Shown here one piece after another: positions 37,347-46,851 of a DNA stretch of 64,000 bases; the stretch's first letter is position 1, and each line of letters opens with the position of its first letter. Location of the stretch: NCBI GenBank assembly GCA_020724265.1, contig DYHH01000006.1, forward strand, positions 62,001-126,000, written 5' to 3'. The DNA is from Melioribacter roseus. GTDB lineage: Bacteria; Bacteroidota; Ignavibacteria; Ignavibacteriales; Melioribacteraceae. Under the pieces are notes generated by a model, which made no database searches, had not been told where the DNA came from, and was given only the letters and a program-made list of their open reading frames with translations. A program made the position numbers and the translations under genes.

Positions 37347-39485
37347 TTATTTTACCTTTTCTCGTCTAACTATTTTGTGAATTTTGCCGCTTGCATTATT
37401 CATTAAAAATTCTTGCAGATTTATTTTCTCTTCAATTAAAACAGGTCTATTAAATACATATTTACCATTTGGAAGCATTACTCTTGCTTTTTGGTTGTCT
37501 TTTATCCCAGCATAAAGAAGTTTCTCAATAATTTCTTTCTTAATCTTTTCATCATAAACCGGGAAAGTAACTTCGACTCTTCTGTCAAGATTTCGAGGCA
37601 TTAAATCTGCACTACTAAGATAAATTTCTTCTTTTCCATTGTTAAAGAAATAGAATGCCCGACTATGTTCTAAGAATCTTCCTACAATGCTTGTAACTCT
37701 AATATTGTCGCTTAAACCCGGAACTTGTGGAATTAAACAGCAGATGCCTCTCAATATTAAATCAATTTTTACTCCTCGTTTCGAAGCTTCGTACAATGAG
37801 GCAATCAACATTGGATCGACAAGTGAGTTCATTTTGAAAATTAATCTGCCTTCATTTCCGCTTGCAACGTTATCAATTTCTCTTTCAATCAATTTAAGAA
37901 AACTTTGTCGTGTGTTAATCGGAGATACAAAAAGATGCCTATATTTTCTTTGTTCGGAATAACCGGTGAGAAAATTAAATACTTCGGATACATCGGCACA
38001 AATTTCGGGATCGGTTGTAAAGAGCCCGATATCGGTATATAATTTTGCAGTTGAGGGATTGTAGTTGCCGGTTCCTAAATGAACATAACGTTTTACGCCT
38101 TCAAGTTCTTTGCGCACAACCATTGTCATTTTACAATGAGTTTTAAGTCCAACTAAACCATAAACAACATGTACCCCGGCTTTTTCAAGTTCACGTGCCC
38201 AGAATATGTTATTTTCTTCATCAAACCTTGCTTTCAATTCGACTAAAACTGCCACTTGTTTTCCTCTTTCTGCAGCTTCAATTAAATATTTTACAATGGG
38301 TGAGTTAGCTCCTACACGGTACAAGGTCTGTTTAATTGCAAGAACATCCGGATCTTTTGATGCTTGCTTAACAAAATCAACAACTGGTGTAAAGGAATCA
38401 TATGGGTGATGAAGATAAGTATCTCCCTTAGAAAGAATTGTGAAAATATTCTCATCCTTTTCTTCAAACTTAGCCGGAATTGCAGGATGAAACGGTTTTT
38501 CTTTAAGATGATGCAGTGGCAAGTCATATAACATCATAACTTTGCTTAAACCAAGAGGACCGTCGATTATATGAAGGTCATCGTTAGTAATTTCCAAATT
38601 TTCAATTAACGTTTGCAACATAAACTCAGGCATGTCTTTTTCTACTTCCAATCTTACTACAGAACCGAATCTTCTTTGTCTTATATTTTCTTCAATTACT
38701 TCAAGTAAATCATCAGCTTCATCTTCTTGAATTTCCATATCGGTATCGCGTGTAATTCTAAATCGTTGAACTTCAAGAATTTCCAAACCGGGGAATAATG
38801 TTTGAATATTCTTTTTTATCAGATCATCAAGCCAAACATACTTTATGCTGAATTGCCCGTTGGTACCTTTCTTAACTGGTTTAATTATATCGTCAATTTT
38901 TATTAGTCGTGGTAAAATTCCCGGCACTTTTACTCTGGCAAAATGTTTAACACCGTTACTCATCCTTATTAATACGGCAAAGCTTAAGCTTAAGTTTGAT
39001 ATATAAGGGAAAGGTCGACCCGGATCGAAAGCAAGGGGTGTTAATACCGGATAGATTTCTTTATTAAAATATTCTGATAAATATTTTTGTTCTTCTTTGC
39101 TTAGCTTGTCAATGCTCATTATATGAACATTATTTTCTTTTAACTCCGGTACAATCTGATTTTTCCAAAGTTCATATATTGTATTGATCATTGGACGGAC
39201 TTCTTTTTCAATATATTTTATCTCTTCAACCGGGGTTAACCCATCAATGGTTGGTTCACTAATTTTTGCAACAATTTGATCTTTAATTCCGGCAACGCGA
39301 ATCATGTAAAATTCGTCGAGGTTTGAAAAGAAGATCGATATAAATTTTATCTTATCTAAAAGAGGCAAATCCGGATTGAGAGCTTCTTCTAATACACGAC
39401 GGTTAAATTCTACCCAGCTTAAATCTCTGTTGATAAAATTTTCGTGGCGATAATATTTTTTAAGATTTTCTTTTGTTAATCGCAT
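37347..39485 (-). CDS. ppk1: Polyphosphate kinase 1
   Basis: Makes inorganic polyphosphate from ATP, reversibly. The 712-residue protein has the N and head domains (FINRDLSWVEFNRRVLEEA at the start; NLDEFYMIRVAG) and two phospholipase-D-like C-terminal domains. The autophosphorylated His is in HLGTGNYNP (near 470) and the second active-site His is in LEHSRAFYF (near 605). Length is normal. It is monocistronic by position, convergent with the TonB receptor gene on the left. Confidence 0.97.
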   Translation of the reverse strand: MRLTKENLKKYYRHENFINRDLSWVEFNRRVLEEALNPDLPLLDKIKFISIFFSNLDEFYMIRVAGIKDQIVAKISEPTIDGLTPVEEIKYIEKEVRPMINTIYELWKNQIVPELKENNVHIMSIDKLSKEEQKYLSEYFNKEIYPVLTPLAFDPGRPFPYISNLSLSFAVLIRMSNGVKHFARVKVPGILPRLIKIDDIIKPVKKGTNGQFSIKYVWLDDLIKKNIQTLFPGLEILEVQRFRITRDTDMEIQEDEADDLLEVIEENIRQRRFGSVVRLEVEKDMPEFMLQTLIENLEITNDDLHIIDGPLGLSKVMMLYDLPLHHLKEKPFHPAIPAKFEEKDENIFTILSKGDTYLHHPYDSFTPVVDFVKQASKDPDVLAIKQTLYRVGANSPIVKYLIEAAERGKQVAVLVELKARFDEENNIFWARELEKAGVHVVYGLVGLKTHCKMTMVVRKELEGVKRYVHLGTGNYNPSTAKLYTDIGLFTTDPEICADVSEVFNFLTGYSEQRKYRHLFVSPINTRQSFLKLIEREIDNVASGNEGRLIFKMNSLVDPMLIASLYEASKRGVKIDLILRGICCLIPQVPGLSDNIRVTSIVGRFLEHSRAFYFFNNGKEEIYLSSADLMPRNLDRRVEVTFPVYDEKIKKEIIEKLLYAGIKDNQKARVMLPNGKYVFNRPVLIEEKINLQEFLMNNASGKIHKIVRREKVK

Positions 39486-39507
39486 TGGAGTAAATTTCTA
39501 AATTATT

Positions 39508-39515
39508 CAAATATA
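39508..39515 (-). promoter_or_regulatory. Possible -7 element for ppk1
   Basis: TATATTTG on the minus strand fits TAnnTTTG and lies 22 bases upstream of the ppk1 start. No TTG lies about 20 bases further upstream (the nearest is at 14), so the assignment is tentative. Confidence 0.35.
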
Positions 39516-39550
39516 ATGTTTTAGGCTCTCAATTTCTTATAAATCGAATT

Positions 39551-40045
39551 CTATCTTTTTTTGCTTTTCTTTGCCGATGAAAAAGATTTCAAGTCGTAAT
39601 CAATTTCAGAATCGGGCATTTTTATTCTTCTTAATTTCACCTTTCCCATTCTAAAAAATTCTTCTGCTTGTGTATCGTGATAATCAGAGAATATCACAAC
39701 CTCTTTAACACCGGCACCGATTAGTGCTTTGGCACAGTTTGTACAAGGCATATTTGTTACATAAGCAATTGAACCTTTTGTCGACACACCATGAACAGAA
39801 CATTGAAGTAATGCGTTCATTTCTGCATGAATTGTTCTGATACAATGATTATCAACTATCCAACAGCCAACATCTTCGCAGTGTTTTCCACCTGGAATTG
39901 AACCGTTATAACCGGTTGCCAAAATTCTTTTATCACGAACTAAAACACAACCGCAATGCATTCGCGGACATGTTGCTCGTTCCGAAACTAACATTGCGAC
40001 TTTCAAAAAATATTGGTCCCACGAAGGTCTTTTCTTTTTTGCCAT
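39551..40045 (-). CDS. dCMP deaminase family protein (ComEB-like)
   Basis: Zinc-dependent deaminase of 164 residues that would convert dCMP to dUMP for thymidylate synthesis. The zinc site is complete: HAEMNALLQ (His and catalytic Glu) and PCTNCAKAL (two Cys). WDQYFLKVAMLVSERATCPR and the CVLVRDKRILATGYNG block at the N-terminus are typical of dCMP deaminases. The basic C-terminal tail (SSAKKSKKR) is an extra. It is divergently oriented from the amidohydrolase gene, with 122 bases between. Confidence 0.92.
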   Translation of the reverse strand: MAKKKRPSWDQYFLKVAMLVSERATCPRMHCGCVLVRDKRILATGYNGSIPGGKHCEDVGCWIVDNHCIRTIHAEMNALLQCSVHGVSTKGSIAYVTNMPCTNCAKALIGAGVKEVVIFSDYHDTQAEEFFRMGKVKLRRIKMPDSEIDYDLKSFSSAKKSKKR

Positions 40046-40122
40046 TTAATCTCCATAATTCGATTGAACATGCAATTTTATGAAAAAAGGATGAATATTT
40101 CTCGAAGTAACTATTTATTTAC

Positions 40123-40130
40123 TAAATTTG
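40123..40130 (+). promoter_or_regulatory. Possible -7 element for the amidohydrolase gene
   Basis: TAAATTTG fits TAnnTTTG and is identical to the -7 box of the iron-operon promoter. It lies 37 bases upstream of the ATG, with AGGATAA as a ribosome site in between. No TTG is found at the right distance upstream. Confidence 0.4.
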
Positions 40131-40167
40131 TTCATAATAGGTATCAATTTAATAGGATAACAATTCT

Positions 40168-41748
40168 ATGAAGAAACTCTGGTTAAACGGTAAAATCTAC
40201 ACGCAATGTGAAAATCAAAAAATTACTGAAGCTATTGTAACCGAAAATGATAAGATAATTTTTGTAGGGTCTAATAAAGACGCTTTAGATTTTGCCGGAA
40301 ATAATTGTGCAAAATATGATTTTGAAAACAAGCTGGTTCTTCCCGGGTTTATTGATACCCATGTTCATTTTATGGTTGGCGGGATAAGCTTAACACAATT
40401 GGATTTAGGTGAAGTTAAATATAAATCTAAGTTCCGGGAAATGGTTAAGAATTATTCCCAAAAGAATAATACAAAATGGATTTTAGGCGGTAATTGGAAT
40501 CATCTTCAATTTGATGAAAAAACTTTGCCAACTAAGGAATGGCTGGATGATATAGTGCCAGATAAACCGGTTTTCTTGACTCGAGTTGATATTCATACTG
40601 CTTTAGTTAATTCTGAAGCTTTAAAAATAGCAGGAATTACAAAGGACACACCTGACCCGGATGGCGGAAAAATTGTAAAAGATAAGAACGGAAATCCAAC
40701 CGGTATTTTAAAAGATACAGCTATGGATATTGTAACTAAACATATTCCAAAGCCAACTGATAAACAATACTTTGAAGCGTTGAAAGCCGCACAGAATGAA
40801 GCTTTAAAAAATGGTATAACTTCTATACATGATATTACAGAAGAAAAATTCTTTAATATGTATTTAGAAGCTTATAAGATTAAGGAACTAAAAACAAGAA
40901 TTAATGCAGTATTTTTAATTACACAATTAGAAGAATTACTTAGCAAAGATTTTTTCAATAAGACGAATAATAATTGGCTGAAAGCCGGAAGCATAAAAGC
41001 GTTTGCCGATGGTACTTTAGGTTCAAACACTGCTTGGTTTTTTGAACCTTATGAAGATGAACCAGATAATTATGGATTACCGACAGATTATTTGATAAAC
41101 GGAAAATTCAAAGAGTGGGCTTTGCTCGCAGATAAAAATAAACTGCAACTTGTCGTCCATGCAATTGGTGATAGAGCAATTTCGGAAGTACTTGATGTCT
41201 TTGAGGAAATTGTAAAAATTAATTTGGGATGGGATAGAAGGTTCAGAATTGAACATGTTCAGCATATCAAAGAAAAAGATATTCAAAGAATGAAAAAACT
41301 AAACGTAATTGCTTCTATGCAACCCTCGCAATTATACGATGACGGAGTATGGACCGAAAATAAAATTGGCAATGAAAGATTGAAAGGAACTCACGCTTTA
41401 AAAACTTTACTCAATAATGGTATTAGAGTTTGTCTCGGAAGTGATTGGACTGTTACTCCACTTAACGTAATCCACGGAATTGATATTGCTGTTAATAGAA
41501 CTACTAAAGACGGAGCAAATCCAAATGGATGGATACCAAATGAAAAAATTTCCGTTGAAGAAGCAATAAAAGCATATACAATTGATGCTGCCTATGCATC
41601 GTTTGAAGAAGATATAAAGGGTTCAATTGAAATTGGAAAACTTGCCGACTTTATTGTACTTAGCGAAAATATTTATGAAATCCCGACCGATCGAATCAAA
41701 GAAGTGAAGGTCGAAAAAACAATTTTAGCCGGCAATGTTATAGATTAA
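40168..41748 (+). CDS. Amidohydrolase family protein (YtcJ-like)
   Basis: Metal-dependent amidohydrolase of 526 residues. The N-terminal composite domain ends in LPGFIDTHVHFM (the first two metal-binding His). The barrel includes KAFADGTLGSNTAWFFEPY, HAIGDRA and IEHVQHI with further His ligands, and GSDWTVTPLN provides the late Asp; LADFIVL closes the fold. This matches the YtcJ/amidohydrolase-3 group, whose natural substrates are mostly unknown. No signal peptide is seen, so it should be cytoplasmic. It is convergent with the reductase gene 19 bases away. Confidence 0.88.
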   Translation: MKKLWLNGKIYTQCENQKITEAIVTENDKIIFVGSNKDALDFAGNNCAKYDFENKLVLPGFIDTHVHFMVGGISLTQLDLGEVKYKSKFREMVKNYSQKNNTKWILGGNWNHLQFDEKTLPTKEWLDDIVPDKPVFLTRVDIHTALVNSEALKIAGITKDTPDPDGGKIVKDKNGNPTGILKDTAMDIVTKHIPKPTDKQYFEALKAAQNEALKNGITSIHDITEEKFFNMYLEAYKIKELKTRINAVFLITQLEELLSKDFFNKTNNNWLKAGSIKAFADGTLGSNTAWFFEPYEDEPDNYGLPTDYLINGKFKEWALLADKNKLQLVVHAIGDRAISEVLDVFEEIVKINLGWDRRFRIEHVQHIKEKDIQRMKKLNVIASMQPSQLYDDGVWTENKIGNERLKGTHALKTLLNNGIRVCLGSDWTVTPLNVIHGIDIAVNRTTKDGANPNGWIPNEKISVEEAIKAYTIDAAYASFEEDIKGSIEIGKLADFIVLSENIYEIPTDRIKEVKVEKTILAGNVID

Positions 41749-41767
41749 TATATTCTAAAAATACTTT

Positions 41768-42823
41768 TTAAAACAAATCTTCATACAAGATAACAACATT
41801 ATCGCTTGCCGGGTAACCCACACAAGTAAGACAAAACCCTTGTTTAATATCTTCTTCCGTTAGCGCAGTTTGCTCAACAAGTTTCAACTTACCGGATAGA
41901 AGTTTTGCTTTACAAGTACTACAGTTTCCAAACTGACAGGAATTTGGAATCTCCAATCCTTGTGCCAGTGCTTTTTCAAGAATTGTCTCACCGGGCATTA
42001 CTAAAACTTTATGGCGTTCACCATTCAATATGATTGTAACTTCTCTTTCTTTTTCTTCAATCTCATCTGTTTCATCCAGAACTTTGGTAGTATAGATCTC
42101 TCTATGAATATTTTTTCGATCAACATTTTTTACTTTAAGAACATTCATAACTGTCTGCATCATTTCTTCTGGACCGCAGAGATAATATTCAACTTGCCCG
42201 ATAAATTGAGTTTTATATTTCTCAAGTAACTCTATTGTTTTGTTCCGATCAATTCTTCCGCGCAAACCTTTCCAATCATTCTTTGGTTTACTTAAAGAAT
42301 GTTCTATAAAAAATCTATCCGAATATTCTTTTTGAAGTGAGTTTAACTTATCATAAAATATGATCGAATCTTCATCGTGATTACCGTAAAATAGTATCAC
42401 CTTTGATTCCGGTTCATATTTGAGTATTGTTTGAAGATGCGACATAAGCGGAGTAATACCACTACCGGCTCCGAACATTACAAATGTTCTTTCATTTTTT
42501 ATTTCCGGAGCAACTGTAAAATTACCGAGCGGCGGAAGTGATGTAATACTGTCTCCAACTTTTAGATTATTAAGCAGATACTTTGCAGTTACGCCGTCCT
42601 TAAATTTTTTTATTGCAACACCTACCTGAGGAAGTTCATCCGGTGTTGTCCAAATCGAATAACCTCGACGGGTTTCAATTCCGTCTGCATCGAAAATAAA
42701 AGTTAGAAATTGCCCGGGTTGAAATGATAAATCTCTGTTATCTTTTTCATGAAGTAAGATACTAATAGCATCGTGAGTTTCATTTATAATTTGGTCAACA
42801 ATAAGTGTAAGGGTATTGTTCAT
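41768..42823 (-). CDS. Flavin-dependent ferredoxin reductase with C-terminal 2Fe-2S domain (PaaE/HCP-reductase-like)
   Basis: Electron-transfer protein of 351 residues with three domains: FAD-binding (FQPGQFLTF, TRRGYSIW), NAD(P)-binding (FGAGSGITPLMS, YYLCGPEEMM) and a C-terminal plant-type 2Fe-2S ferredoxin (CQFGNCSTC...CLTC). This layout is that of phenylacetyl-CoA epoxidase reductase PaaE and of NADH:HCP reductases. No partner oxygenase or hybrid-cluster protein gene is nearby, so the electron acceptor is unknown. Upstream on the other strand lies the hairpin and small ORF at 42.9-43.05 kb. Confidence 0.88.
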   Translation of the reverse strand: MNNTLTLIVDQIINETHDAISILLHEKDNRDLSFQPGQFLTFIFDADGIETRRGYSIWTTPDELPQVGVAIKKFKDGVTAKYLLNNLKVGDSITSLPPLGNFTVAPEIKNERTFVMFGAGSGITPLMSHLQTILKYEPESKVILFYGNHDEDSIIFYDKLNSLQKEYSDRFFIEHSLSKPKNDWKGLRGRIDRNKTIELLEKYKTQFIGQVEYYLCGPEEMMQTVMNVLKVKNVDRKNIHREIYTTKVLDETDEIEEKEREVTIILNGERHKVLVMPGETILEKALAQGLEIPNSCQFGNCSTCKAKLLSGKLKLVEQTALTEEDIKQGFCLTCVGYPASDNVVILYEDLF

Positions 42824-42906
42824 TGGATTCCTTATCTTTTTTACAATAATAACAATTGGTTTTACGAAATCGTTTCAAAATTTAGGTCAAAACTTAATGG
42901 TATTGT

Positions 42907-42952
42907 AGCTTAGAGGCAAGCTGCTGTGGTCGAGGGCGCAACCACAGCAGCT
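42907..42952 (+). promoter_or_regulatory. Strong structured leader: alternative hairpins upstream of a small ORF
   Basis: AGCTGCTGTGGT (42919-42930) and ACCACAGCAGCT (42941-42952) form a perfect 12-bp GC-rich stem with a 10-base loop, striking in this A/T-rich sequence. A competing small stem, AGCTT (42907-42911) with AAGCT (42918-42922), shares bases with it, so the two are mutually exclusive. A strong ribosome site and a 21-codon ORF follow 12 bases downstream. No U-run follows the stem directly, so it is not a simple terminator. It looks like an RNA control element or part of a small RNA. Confidence 0.6.
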
Positions 42953-42979
42953 GAATTGATCATTAAAGGAGGGTACAAC

Positions 42980-43045
42980 ATGATTTCTTTTATAAACACA
43001 ATTAACATACCAAAAGTAAAAATGCGTTTAAGAGGATATAAGTAG
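42980..43045 (+). CDS. Small ORF, 21 residues, unknown function
   Basis: A short reading frame, MISFINTINI...RLRGYK, with ATG at 42980 and TAG at 43043-43045. It has one of the best ribosome-binding sites in the window, AAAGGAGGG at 42965-42973, 7 bases from the ATG measured from GGAGG. The peptide is basic at its C-terminus (KVKMRLRGYK) and mildly hydrophobic at its N-terminus. It stands alone on the plus strand between two minus-strand genes, so it is not the leader of a downstream gene. It could be a small protein, a toxin-like or signalling peptide, or the coding part of a dual-function RNA. I do not recognise it. Confidence 0.55.
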   Translation: MISFINTINIPKVKMRLRGYK

Positions 43046-43079
43046 CTTTTTTCTTTTTTTATTGCGGAATTGAGACAAG

Positions 43080-43101
43080 GTTTTCTTAATGGTAAGAAAA
43101 C
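43080..43101. terminator. Possible terminator between the small ORF and the sensor kinase gene
   Basis: GTTTTCTTA and TAAGAAAAC form a perfect 9-bp stem with an ATGG loop, 14 bases beyond the sensor kinase stop codon and 34 bases beyond the small ORF. A T-rich tract (43047-43060) also follows the small ORF. The stem is A/T-rich and the trailing U-run is poor, so its strength is uncertain. It could serve either direction. Confidence 0.4.
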
Positions 43102-43114
43102 AATTTCTTGTAAA

Positions 43115-44323
43115 TTATTTTTGTAATAAAATCTTAAATGTTGTTCCTTTACCAATCACGGATTCTTTTACGAAAATTTTTCCGTGATGGTAGTTTTCTA
43201 TAATGCGTTTAGTAAGGCTTAAGCCTAAACCCCAGCCCCGCCGTTTTGTGCTGTAACCAGGTCTAAAAATATCTTTACGGCGTTTATATTCGATTCCCTT
43301 TCCATTATCGCTTACTTCTAAATGAACAAAATTACCTTCTATATAATAACGGAAAATTATTTCTCCTTGTTTATGTTCAATTGCGTCTAATGCGTTTTTA
43401 ACTAAATTTTCAATTACCCATTCAAAAAGCTCAGAATTAATTTTAACTGATAAATCCTCAGGACCATTAATAATCATTTTTAAGTTTTGTGAGGAAGAGG
43501 GGAGTCTTCTGTTAAAATAATTTATTATTCTTGTAAGAAGTTCAAAAAGGTTTTCCTCTTTCAATTCCGGTTTAGAACCAATTTTTGAAAATCTTTGAGT
43601 TACTTTGTTAAGTCTGGATAAATCATTTTCAATTTCGTCTGCTGTGTCAATTACTTTGTCGGGATTATTGTGGTAAAGTTTTAACATTTCAGCCCACCCC
43701 ATCAAGCTTGAAATCGGTGTCCCGAGTTGATGAGCGGTTTCCTTCGCCATTCCAACCCAAATATTGCTTTGCTCGGTTTTCTTCATGTAACTGAAGCTAA
43801 AGTATGCAATAAGAATAAAAAATATTGCAAAGGAAATTTGTAGGTAAGGAAATAGAATAAGACTTCTTACTAATTCGGAATCTCCGTAATAGATTTTTCT
43901 CCAAACAGAAGTGCCATCGAATGTAACTTCAATAGGAGCGTGTTGTTTTTTCAATTCTTCAACTTTTTCTTGCAAAAATTCTTGAAGTTCGTCTTCGGTT
44001 AATGATGTGTCAATCTCTAAATTTCGTACACCAACATCAAAACCTTGAAAAATAACATTATCGTCAGCATCGGTTAGTATTAACGGAAAGTCAATTCTTT
44101 TGACAATGTTTTCAAAAATGAAAGTTATATCGAAGCTGTTAACGTTTGGGTCAGCAATATATTCAAGACTTTTCGCATAAAGTTCTGCAATTTGTCTTTC
44201 CCTTTCTTGAAGTCTCTGTACTAAATCATGTGTAAAGAAAAGAGTGCCCCCGGCTATGGCAATTCCAAGGATAAGGAGAATGATTTTAATATTGAAAGAT
44301 GCCGGTCCGCCGGACATTTTCAT
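43115..44323 (-). CDS. Membrane sensor histidine kinase (orphan)
   Basis: Sensor kinase of 402 residues with two membrane helices (about 12-30 and 152-179) enclosing a sensor region of about 120 residues outside the membrane. The HisKA box is AKETAHQLGTPISSL with phospho-His H198. The ATPase domain has the N box VIENLVKNALDAIEH, G1 VSDNGKGIE and GWGLGLSLTKRIIENYHHG. No response regulator gene is adjacent, so its partner is elsewhere. It lies 30 bases downstream of purA in the same direction, which may just be co-transcription without functional relation. Confidence 0.92.
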   Translation of the reverse strand: MKMSGGPASFNIKIILLILGIAIAGGTLFFTHDLVQRLQERERQIAELYAKSLEYIADPNVNSFDITFIFENIVKRIDFPLILTDADDNVIFQGFDVGVRNLEIDTSLTEDELQEFLQEKVEELKKQHAPIEVTFDGTSVWRKIYYGDSELVRSLILFPYLQISFAIFFILIAYFSFSYMKKTEQSNIWVGMAKETAHQLGTPISSLMGWAEMLKLYHNNPDKVIDTADEIENDLSRLNKVTQRFSKIGSKPELKEENLFELLTRIINYFNRRLPSSSQNLKMIINGPEDLSVKINSELFEWVIENLVKNALDAIEHKQGEIIFRYYIEGNFVHLEVSDNGKGIEYKRRKDIFRPGYSTKRRGWGLGLSLTKRIIENYHHGKIFVKESVIGKGTTFKILLQK

Positions 44324-44353
44324 TTTGGTAACCCGAAACTAAGTGTGTGAATA

Positions 44354-45634
<1,281 letters not shown>

Positions 45635-45642
45635 TTAGTGTA

Positions 45643-45674
45643 CAAAAAAAACTCCGAATGTAGTATTCGGAGTT
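45643..45674 (-). terminator. Intrinsic terminator after the STAS gene
   Basis: On the minus strand AACTCCGAAT and ATTCGGAGTT form a 10-bp perfect stem with a 5-base loop, followed by eight consecutive T. It is a textbook terminator 22 bases after the STAS stop codon. It sits between the STAS gene and purA, so purA expression needs read-through or a promoter overlapping this hairpin. Confidence 0.9.
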
Positions 45675-45696
45675 AAATAATTTTTTTATTGGAAGA

Positions 45697-46032
45697 TTAG
45701 AAACTTTTTACAGCTTCGTCAACAGAATCGAAATTCTCAAAAATCGTGATAAGTTTTGTTATAACAAGTAAACTGTTGATCTTTTCCGTTGCATTAGCAA
45801 GTTTAAGAGCACCTCCACCGTTTTTAATAGTAGTAAACCCGCTAATCAACATACCAAGACCGGAACTGTTCATAAATTTAACCCCGGCAAGGTCAATAAC
45901 AACATTTTTCTTACCTTCATCGAGAAACTTGTGCAGCATGTCGCTGAATTCTTGGGCTTCTGGTCCACCCATTACGTTGCCTTTTAATTCAACAACTACG
46001 GCTCCATATTTTTCGGAAACTTTAATTTTCAT
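45697..46032 (-). CDS. STAS-domain anti-anti-sigma factor (SpoIIAA/RsbV-like)
   Basis: Single STAS domain of 111 residues. In partner-switching systems such a protein binds an anti-sigma kinase when unphosphorylated and is released when phosphorylated on one Ser. The site is present as MNSSGLGML, with S56 matching the phosphorylated Ser of SpoIIAA. It is transcribed away from the sigma factor gene from a shared 215-base divergent region and ends at its own terminator. The kinase and phosphatases encoded 4-9 kb away are plausible partners. Confidence 0.92.
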   Translation of the reverse strand: MKIKVSEKYGAVVVELKGNVMGGPEAQEFSDMLHKFLDEGKKNVVIDLAGVKFMNSSGLGMLISGFTTIKNGGGALKLANATEKINSLLVITKLITIFENFDSVDEAVKSF

Positions 46033-46247
46033 AGGTTCTCCTGATTGTTAAATTCTTTTAAAACATGGGAAATAATATAATAATTTTGAAATTTATACCT
46101 AAATTTATTCTTCATAAATATTTATATTAACAGCTAAGTTATTCATTCTGCTTATAAAAAGAAAGATTATTTTCTTATAAATAAACAGAATTCTTTGGAA
46201 AGACAATTAAGCTTTGTCGGAACATAAAAGGGTAACCATCGTCTAAA

Positions 46248-46838
46248 ATGTCAGATTTGAATCACGAAAATGCCAATCAATTTAACGATGATCAAAATGA
46301 AGATTTTCAGTTGATCAAAGATTTTATTGATGGTAATGAAGATGCTTTTACCAAGTTAGTTTTAAGACACAAAGAAAAAGTTAGGAACCTTGTTTTTCTG
46401 ACTCTTGGTGATGCTGATAATGTGGATGATATTTCTCAAGATGTATTCATAAACGTTTTCCATAAAATTGGTGATTTTAGGTTTGAATCCAAATTTACAA
46501 CTTGGCTTTATAGAATTACGGTTAATAAGTGTCGTGACTATCTTAGAAAAAAACGTGTTCGCAGTATTTTTGTTCCAATAAAAGATAGTACATACGAACC
46601 CGGTATAAAAGGGCATTCTGATAACCCGGATTTGCCCGGACTTATTCGAAAGGGAATTGAAAAATTACCTGAAAAATTGAGAATCCCGTTAATCTTAAGA
46701 GATATGGACGGCTTAAGCTATAAAGAAATAGCAGATCAACTTGAATGCGAAGTAGGTACTGTAAAATCAAGAATTTTTAGAGCCAGAGAAAGTTTAAAAT
46801 TTATTTTAGAACCTTACCAGGATGAATTGATTTCTTGA
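46248..46838 (+). CDS. ECF-type RNA polymerase sigma factor
   Basis: Alternative sigma factor of 196 residues with regions sigma2 (VDDISQDVFINVFHKIGDFR, about 60-80, and FTTWLYRITVNKCRDYLRKKR) and sigma4 (LSYKEIADQLECEVGTVKSRIFRARESL, about 158-185) only, the ECF layout. It starts the plus-strand signalling run; the next gene is 13 bases on. The usual ECF neighbour, an anti-sigma factor with a cytoplasmic N-terminal domain, is not obvious. The upstream divergent region of 215 bases has a TAATTTTG box at 46081-46088 but no TTG partner. Confidence 0.93.
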   Translation: MSDLNHENANQFNDDQNEDFQLIKDFIDGNEDAFTKLVLRHKEKVRNLVFLTLGDADNVDDISQDVFINVFHKIGDFRFESKFTTWLYRITVNKCRDYLRKKRVRSIFVPIKDSTYEPGIKGHSDNPDLPGLIRKGIEKLPEKLRIPLILRDMDGLSYKEIADQLECEVGTVKSRIFRARESLKFILEPYQDELIS

Positions 46839-46851
46839 GGCGGGGGGCTGC

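Noticed and set aside
42881-42887. TTTAGGT as a DtxR half-site upstream of the small ORF
   Set aside because: Only one arm is present and the second arm does not match; expected by chance in A/T-rich DNA.
42900-42960. Possible tRNA, because GTAGCTTAGAGGCAAGC resembles a D-arm
   Set aside because: No TTCGAxT T-arm, no acceptor stem, and the 12-bp stem is too long for an anticodon arm.
42910-43155. An 81-codon minus-strand open frame covering the hairpin and small-ORF locus
   Set aside because: It overlaps the sensor kinase end in another frame, has no ribosome site, and its protein is antisense to a perfect hairpin and resembles nothing. The plus-strand 21-codon ORF has far better signals.
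46190-46225. ECF autoregulatory promoter (GGAA...GTC) ahead of the sigma gene
   Set aside because: The spacing between GGAAAG and TTTGTCGG is about 13 bases, shorter than the usual 16-17, so I do not call it.
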